Source: Prochlorococcus marinus (GTDB lineage Bacteria; Cyanobacteriota; Cyanobacteriia; PCC-6307; Cyanobiaceae). From it: a stretch of DNA of 64,000 nucleotides. Shown here piece by piece: positions 59,517-64,000 of this stretch. Location: NCBI RefSeq assembly GCF_001180265.1, contig NZ_CVSW01000032.1:124001-188000 (forward strand), read 5' to 3'. Below the pieces are notes generated by a model, which saw only the letters and a list, made by a program, of their open reading frames with translations, was not told the origin of the DNA and made no database searches. The stretch's first letter is position 1, and each line of letters opens with the position of its first letter. The translations under genes and the position numbers were made by a program.

Positions 59517-59945
59517 ATGATGGATAAAACTAACACTTGGTTAATTAGAGTATTTGCTGTTGTTCTTATTTGTTTTTGCCTTTTTGCATATCTAAATGCA
59601 CAAGCGAACCAATCCTTACTCCGTTTAAAACCTACCATTGAGAATTTGGAATATAAAGCATTCTTACTCCGTCCAAAACCTAGTATTGAGGATTTGGAAT
59701 ATAAAGTATTAGATAAGTTAAGGGGAAATGCTGAATTTGCTGCGAATAGAGATTATGCGGACTATGAAAAATTTGGAAGTATAATTTTTTGCAATACTTC
59801 ATTCAATAGTCGAATTGAATCAGCAAACTATTCGAAACAAATGGAATTATATATTTCTGGGAAAGAAGCAGATTTATCAGAATGGGATACTGCTATAAAA
59901 AATTATGAAAACGAAAGATCAAAATGTAGAGACATTAATCCTTGA
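59517..59945 (+). CDS. Small membrane-anchored protein with internal duplication
   Basis: 142 residues. An N-terminal hydrophobic segment (WLIRVFAVVLICFCLFAYL) is a signal anchor. A 17-residue unit is duplicated head to tail: LLRLKPTIENLEYKAF then LLRPKPSIEDLEYKVL, visible also in the DNA (around 59617-59712). The rest is charged, with two Cys (FCNTSF and KCRD). No family recognised. It follows the thiamine-binding gene by 24 bases and likely shares its transcript. Confidence 0.7.
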   Translation: MMDKTNTWLIRVFAVVLICFCLFAYLNAQANQSLLRLKPTIENLEYKAFLLRPKPSIEDLEYKVLDKLRGNAEFAANRDYADYEKFGSIIFCNTSFNSRIESANYSKQMELYISGKEADLSEWDTAIKNYENERSKCRDINP

Positions 59946-59980
59946 AACGTTGAAACTGCGTGTAATTAAAGTGTTTCAAG
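59941..59980 (+). terminator. Inverted repeat at the end of the duplicated-motif gene
   Basis: CTTGAAAC (59941-59948) is a perfect inverted match to GTTTCAAG (59973-59980). The TGA stop of the preceding gene lies within the left arm. No U-tract follows, so this may be a weak terminator or recombination structure. Confidence 0.35.
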
Positions 59981-60074
59981 AACTTTAAGTTATAAGAAAC
60001 AAAATATACTGATAAGAAATCATGTCAATATTTCACTTTTTTATTTAATTTGCTGTTTCAGAAAGCATGCTCTG

Positions 60075-60096
60075 TTGCTTACAGTTTGCTTACGGT
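60075..60096 (+). repeat. Tandem 11-bp direct repeats TTGCTTAC(A/G)GT, right set
   Basis: TTGCTTACAGT and TTGCTTACGGT, adjacent. Together with the set at 58439-58460 they lie inside the two ends of the interval between argJ-tail copies 2 and 3. A single related unit, TTGCTTACACT, is at 60364-60374. Confidence 0.65.
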
Positions 60097-60210
60097 TGCA
60101 AATTAGAAATTTAGTAATAACTTAATTTTTAATTACCACTTACACTTCGCTTATAATCGTATTGACTTATAAAAAGTCAGTTGTTGCAGTCAATTTTGAG
60201 TGATTATCTT

Positions 60211-60243
60211 TGTATAGCAATGAACTCGGAGTATACAACATAA
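60211..60243 (+). repeat. argJ 3'-end repeat, copy 3
   Basis: In frame: C-I-A-M-N-S-E-Y-T-T-stop, 23 of 33 bases identical to argJ. Ser is encoded by TCG here and AGT in argJ, a synonymous change that needs more than one substitution, implying deep divergence. It is followed by the TCAATCC block 2 bases after the stop. Confidence 0.7.
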
Positions 60244-60245
60244 CG

Positions 60246-60269
60246 TCAATCCGCGAAATCTATTGGTAT
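60246..60269 (+). repeat. 24-bp TCAATCC...CTATTGGTAT block, copy 2
   Basis: Matches 58320-58343 in 21 of 24 positions and directly follows the third argJ-tail copy. Confidence 0.75.
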
Positions 60270-60453
60270 GAATATTTTTTGGTTATTTGTTTTTATTACT
60301 AGCTAATACACAAATTAACTCCAAATCTTATCTATATCAATGAGTTTGGAGGGTCTATATAAGTTGCTTACACTTTATAAGGTTAATCCAAGTAATGAAT
60401 TAGATATTTAAATATATTTTTAATCTGATAACACCAAATAGCGTTTAGATGAA

Positions 60454-60486
60454 TGTATATTGATAAACTCGGAATAAACTACATAG
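60454..60486 (+). repeat. argJ 3'-end repeat, copy 4 (degenerate)
   Basis: In frame: C-I-L-I-N-S-E-stop-T-T-stop; the Tyr codon has become TAA. It matches copy 3 in 25 of 33 bases and argJ in 20. Like copy 3 it uses TCG for the Ser, so copies 3 and 4 form a subgroup. Confidence 0.6.
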
Positions 60487-60558
60487 TTTTAAATAGACTC
60501 TCCTGTAATGAATTATTCAGGAATCTAATAAAAAATTAATCTTTTTACATAGTTTCAC

Positions 60559-61809
60559 TTATCTAACTAAAACTTCCGAAAAAATCGGGATAATTAGTTT
60601 AGATATTTCTTCATGTCCCTTTATTGTGTAGTGAGATTCATCAATAAACCAATCTAGAGACCCTTTATTAGCTAAGTCATAAGTATTTAAATTTTCTAAC
60701 TTATTTAAAGATTTAATTAAGGAAAATCTGTAATCAGATTCAAGCAAGTGCAAATCTGAGATATTTAAATTTGAAATTTTGTATCTTTCTGCAATATTTT
60801 CTTGTTGATTGGTAAAACTAAACTTTGTAGGTAAATATATGAATAAAAATTTATTCCCAGAATTCATTGCAATCATGGATTTATAATTCCGTACAACAGA
60901 TTTTATGAAAGTGGATTTTTTTTGATTATATTCTTCCATAGAAATATTTAATTTTTTTAATAAAACTTCAGAAATAGATGTTGATTGTATATTCCTCATT
61001 TGTAAGGTTGGTTCTGATTTGTTTAATTGTTTTTTCATTAACTGTAAATAAGAAAAGCTGTAACTATTCTTTTGTATATTTTGCATAATTGAATTTATAA
61101 ATATTTTTAAACTTGTGATTACATTGCCGTCTGAAGCTTTATTAAATAAATTAATAAACTTTACTTGTTTCATATTTTTTAGTGACATAAATCCATTAGC
61201 AAAGTGAAAATCGTTCATCATTTCATTTTTATTGTTATCTAGAAAGTTGATGAATCCCCAAAAATCCTGAATTCCTCCTACACTTGCTACCAATTTAATA
61301 TTTGGTAAATCATAGAAATTGCTATTTGAATTTAGGTATTTTACTAACTGAACATTTTCCTGCCAAGAGTTAAATTCATAATAGGAAAGATTGACAATAT
61401 CAATAGATTCATTTTTTTTAATCAGTTCTTTTTCTAATAAATTAACGAAAGATTTTTTTAAAAAGCCTTCATGAGGAGCTGGGTAACCTAGTGCTACACT
61501 ATTTCCAAGAATAGCGATTCCATATATATCTTTAATATTATTTTTATTAGTGTTACGAAAAGTTTTTATCAAACCATGTCTATTAATATAACTATTAGGA
61601 GTTTGAGAGTTTTTTGTAGATGGTTTATATCTCGTTGTACCTGTAATTAGATCAAAGGTAGAAAGATGAATTGCTTCTAATTTATTCTTATTAGGCAACT
61701 TGATCCCTAACAAAGTAGTAAAAATCGCTAATGTTATTTCACTAATTACAATTATTAAAGGGATAAAACAAATGACATAAAGAAATATATGTTTATTTTT
61801 CTTAGTCAT
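60559..61809 (-). CDS. Membrane-anchored SGNH-hydrolase-like protein
   Basis: 416 residues. One N-terminal membrane segment (IFLYVICFIPLIIVISEITLAIF) precedes an SGNH/GDSL-like domain: block I is IAILGNSVALGYP (GNS in place of GDS), a later SVGGIQDFWG sits near the block III position, and the C-terminal DESHYTIKGHE supplies the Asp and His. Such proteins modify surface sugars, for example by (de)acetylation. It follows the DUF5989-like gene by 4 bases at the end of the carbamoyltransferase cluster. Confidence 0.8.
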   Translation of the reverse strand: MTKKNKHIFLYVICFIPLIIVISEITLAIFTTLLGIKLPNKNKLEAIHLSTFDLITGTTRYKPSTKNSQTPNSYINRHGLIKTFRNTNKNNIKDIYGIAILGNSVALGYPAPHEGFLKKSFVNLLEKELIKKNESIDIVNLSYYEFNSWQENVQLVKYLNSNSNFYDLPNIKLVASVGGIQDFWGFINFLDNNKNEMMNDFHFANGFMSLKNMKQVKFINLFNKASDGNVITSLKIFINSIMQNIQKNSYSFSYLQLMKKQLNKSEPTLQMRNIQSTSISEVLLKKLNISMEEYNQKKSTFIKSVVRNYKSMIAMNSGNKFLFIYLPTKFSFTNQQENIAERYKISNLNISDLHLLESDYRFSLIKSLNKLENLNTYDLANKGSLDWFIDESHYTIKGHEEISKLIIPIFSEVLVR

Positions 61810-61813
61810 TTAT

Positions 61814-61975
61814 TTATATCGCAATATAAGTAAATGGCACTATAGCTTGAACAAGACTAATAACTAGCAAAAGTAATATACAGATAATAACTGAGGTAAT
61901 TATTGCAGCCTGTAAGGGAGTAGAATTTTTCCAAAGTGATGTAAAAATGTGTTTGATAAATCTAAAGAATTGCAT
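61814..61975 (-). CDS. DUF5989-like small membrane protein
   Basis: 53 residues starting MQFFRFIKHIFTSLWKNSTP followed by one membrane span (AAIITSVIICILLLLVISLV) and a terminal VPFTYIAI. The size, single span and neighbours match DUF5989 proteins, which accompany carbamoyltransferases and SGNH hydrolases. I chose the ATG at 61975, 2 bases after the carbamoyltransferase stop. A longer frame up to 62041 would overlap that gene by 64 bases. Function unknown. Confidence 0.75.
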   Translation of the reverse strand: MQFFRFIKHIFTSLWKNSTPLQAAIITSVIICILLLLVISLVQAIVPFTYIAI

Positions 61976-61977
61976 AA

Positions 61978-63711
61978 CTATATTTTTTTTCTTAGTAAAC
62001 CATAATCCGTAAGTAAATACTCTAGAGATGAATTTGTGCAAACTAGCAAACCGTCAATAAAGTCAAAACAAGTTGGATCTCCGCTTATATTTAGAGAGGA
62101 ATTAGCCAGAATTTCAATATTATATTGAGATACCAAGGAAAGTAAAGAAAAGATAAATGATCCCTGATTAGCTATTTGTAATCTTGCAGTTCCATCAATA
62201 TGGGTAACGGGGAATTGAAGAGCCTCAGAATTCTTTAGGCAATCACAAGTAGCAGTCATCGATCCGTATGATTCAATTAATGCATCATTTAATTTATAGT
62301 ATTTTTTTGCAGTGTCTAAAGTCATTACTGGCGCAGTTGGTCTAAAAGGACTTCTATTTTTAATGACGGTATTTAAATACTTAACTGCCTCATGATTTTT
62401 CCCATCACATATAAGAGATCTATTCCCTAATGCTCTAGGCCCCGTTTCCGAATTACCTATTACTGTTCCAATTATTTCACCTTGATTTATTAATTTAGCA
62501 CAATAATTCAAGGCTTCTTCTTTTCCCTCAGCAATAACATCGAAATTGGTAGAGATAATTTTAGAAGCTTGATTTACTTGCTTATCAAAATTAGAAATAG
62601 AAGGAAATAGTGAGGGTTTTTTAATAGGCTTTAAGTCTGAATTATTTTTTATGAAACCATAATAGGCAGCACCAATAGCTGCTCCTGCATCACCTGGAGA
62701 TGGCGGAACGATTATTTTGTTAACAAAGGGTAATTCAGCTAATCCTTTTAATGAAACTGAATTCATTGCAACTCCCCCAGAAAAAAAGAAATTTTTTGAG
62801 CCTGTTATTTCATATCCATATTCAAAAATTTTCCTTAGCAACTTTTCAGTTACATATTGAGCAGCTTTAGCTATGTCAGCATATCTTTGAAAGTCTGGTT
62901 GATCTGGAAGTAATTGATTAAATGGATTACGAGGTGTTCCTAATAATGAAACAAGTTCTTTACTATAAGAATCAGTTATGGAAGTATGGTATTTGAAGTA
63001 TTTCATATCTGATTTCAAGCTCTTACTTTTTTCGTCCCAATATATTAATTTTTCTAATACGTTAATAAATTCACTTTTAGGATTCCCAAAGGCAGCCAGA
63101 CCCATAACTTTATACTCACCCTCATTAATTGCGAATCCAAGGAAATCCGTTATGGCAGAATAAAATAATCCTAATGAAAATGGATATTCAAGGTTCCATA
63201 ATTCTTTAATATCCTCAGGACTAACTACACTATGAATTGAAGCAGTGCTTCTATCTCCAAAACCATCTACAACTATTGAGCATACATCACTAGTTATATC
63301 TGAATACGCTAGACATGTTAATGTATGGCTTAAATGATGGTCAGAATAAATTAATTTATTTTCTGAACCTGGATACGTTTTTGATAAATCCATAAAGCAT
63401 ATAAGTGAACTTTTCTTGAAATTCCTAAATTGGTTAGTCATTAAAGGAATACTTGTAGGCAGATTCTTAGATGCCACTTTTAATGGATGCAAAAACGCGC
63501 TTAAGGGCCTTTCATAAAAAATAAACTTATTTATGTATTGATGATTTAACTTATTATCCTTGAATAATTTTTCAAGACTTCTTTTTGGAAAAGTTTTATC
63601 ACCCTTGATTCTACTCAAGGATTCTTCTTTACAATAATCTATGAGTTCTCCATCACTATTGACTAAGGCTACAGCTGACTCGTGATTATATGCTGATATA
63701 CCGACAAACAT
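61978..63711 (-). CDS. NodU/CmcH-family carbamoyltransferase
   Basis: 577 residues. The N-terminal Kae1-like domain starts VGISAYNHESAVALV and has DHHLSHTLTCLAYS and VDGFGDRSTASI for nucleotide/metal binding. The C-terminal domain carries GPRALGNRSLICDG and HIDGTARLQ. The family transfers a carbamoyl group from carbamoyl phosphate to hydroxyls of sugars or secondary products. Length is standard. The DUF5989-like and SGNH genes follow with tiny gaps, so it is the core of a probable operon. The acceptor is unknown. Confidence 0.93.
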   Translation of the reverse strand: MFVGISAYNHESAVALVNSDGELIDYCKEESLSRIKGDKTFPKRSLEKLFKDNKLNHQYINKFIFYERPLSAFLHPLKVASKNLPTSIPLMTNQFRNFKKSSLICFMDLSKTYPGSENKLIYSDHHLSHTLTCLAYSDITSDVCSIVVDGFGDRSTASIHSVVSPEDIKELWNLEYPFSLGLFYSAITDFLGFAINEGEYKVMGLAAFGNPKSEFINVLEKLIYWDEKSKSLKSDMKYFKYHTSITDSYSKELVSLLGTPRNPFNQLLPDQPDFQRYADIAKAAQYVTEKLLRKIFEYGYEITGSKNFFFSGGVAMNSVSLKGLAELPFVNKIIVPPSPGDAGAAIGAAYYGFIKNNSDLKPIKKPSLFPSISNFDKQVNQASKIISTNFDVIAEGKEEALNYCAKLINQGEIIGTVIGNSETGPRALGNRSLICDGKNHEAVKYLNTVIKNRSPFRPTAPVMTLDTAKKYYKLNDALIESYGSMTATCDCLKNSEALQFPVTHIDGTARLQIANQGSFIFSLLSLVSQYNIEILANSSLNISGDPTCFDFIDGLLVCTNSSLEYLLTDYGLLRKKI

Positions 63712-63717
63712 TTAATT

Positions 63718-64000
63718 TTAAAGAATTGACTTATCTGAAATTTCCATTAGATTTTTATTTCTTCTGTTAAACTCATTTAAATTGAGAATTGAAATAATTT
63801 TGCCGATACAAAAAGAAATTGAAAGATAAACTGGCTTAAATAGAACCTCAAGTATTTTAAGATTCTTTTCGTAAAATTTTCTTCCTTTGTTTTTAATTTT
63901 TTCTCTTGTTTTATAGACCCTCAACTGCCATGGTTGAAGAGCGGGGTAATGCTTTAGAAAGTGTCTTTTAGCCATACCATGATGAGTTAACTCATCTTTC
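63718..64000 (-). CDS. Unidentified protein, C-terminal fragment cut by window edge
   Basis: The frame is open to the end of the window, so the true start is outside. Visible residues begin KDELTHHGMAKRHFLKHYP, then ALQPWQLRVYKTREKIKNKG, a basic helical stretch and a short hydrophobic part (PVYLSISFCIGKIISIL). An internal Met at 63975 is not necessarily the start. The style recalls the C-terminal ends of B12-binding radical SAM or related enzymes, but this is weak. It is 6 bases upstream of the carbamoyltransferase gene and so part of the same operon. Confidence 0.6.
   Translation of the reverse strand, partial: KDELTHHGMAKRHFLKHYPALQPWQLRVYKTREKIKNKGRKFYEKNLKILEVLFKPVYLSISFCIGKIISILNLNEFNRRNKNLMEISDKSIL

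Larger units (their letters stand above)
59946..60558. other. Gene-free repeat-rich stretch
   Basis: 613 bases without a supported gene. It holds an inverted repeat, 11-bp TTGCTTAC repeats, argJ-tail copies 3 and 4, a degenerate TATATCAATGAGTTTGGAG copy at 60331-60363, and the second TCAATCC block. No RNA gene recognised. It separates + strand accessory genes from the minus-strand cluster. Confidence 0.6.

Noticed and set aside
58129..60558. tRNA gene or tRNA fragment as the integration target
   Set aside because: I looked for cloverleaf ends and TTCGA-type loops near the repeats and saw none; the repeated unit matches the argJ 3' end instead.
61976..62041. Longer start for the DUF5989-like gene
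   Set aside because: It would overlap the carbamoyltransferase coding end; the ATG at 61975 gives a family-sized product with a 2-base gap.

Overview
The window looks like a chromosomal segment of a high-light-adapted, streamlined marine picocyanobacterium, Prochlorococcus or a very close relative. The evidence is the very AT-rich DNA, tightly packed genes with short or negative gaps, and a gene order (dnaN, PRC-barrel gene, purL, purF, gyrA-like, TPR gene, queG, DUF502 gene, nusB, ftsY) that I know from the start of Prochlorococcus chromosomes. Cyanobacterial markers support this: a flavodiiron Flv1/Flv3 pair, a CYP38-type cyclophilin, cbiD and a Gap2-type GAPDH. I saw no tRNA, rRNA, CRISPR array, transposase or integrase.

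Region 1 (1-3063) is the left side of the presumed origin: the end of an ABC1/UbiB kinase gene, a DUF1400-like secreted protein, threonine synthase, and an AT-rich gap with several DnaA-box-like sites just before dnaN.

Region 2 (3064-56854) is conserved core genome. It holds replication and topology (dnaN, gyrA-like), purine synthesis (purL, purF, guaA), RNA modification and transcription (queG, nusB, dus), protein targeting and folding (ftsY, grpE, dnaJ, cyclophilin), ribosome assembly (rsgA), and cell-wall synthesis (murB, murC, PBP2). It also holds carbon metabolism (gap2, a glyoxylate aminotransferase), cofactors (thiL, pdxA, cbiD, coaE, thiO), arginine and polyamine genes (argH, argJ, speA), translation (efp, alaS, gatB), accB, ndk and the electron-sink flavodiiron pair. 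ftsY carries a 30-bp in-frame tandem repeat, and the RRM protein gene a 39-bp glycine-rich repeat. Several convergent neighbours overlap at their 3' ends.

Region 3 (56855-60558) is accessory DNA immediately downstream of argJ. It holds a trimeric-autotransporter-like adhesin, two tandem very small genes with near-identical translation starts, a strongly structured probable sRNA with a clear terminator, an MTH1187-type thiamine-binding protein and a small membrane-anchored protein with an internal duplication. The most unusual signal is that the last 10-11 codons of argJ recur at least three more times, all on the + strand, with differences concentrated in third codon positions. They are accompanied by 11-bp direct repeats and other shared blocks. 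This looks like repeated insertion of cassettes at the argJ 3' end.

Region 4 (60559-64000, minus strand) is a probable operon for surface or secondary-product modification: an unidentified gene cut by the window edge, a NodU-type carbamoyltransferase, a DUF5989-like membrane peptide and a membrane-anchored SGNH hydrolase. It reads like the edge of a genomic island.
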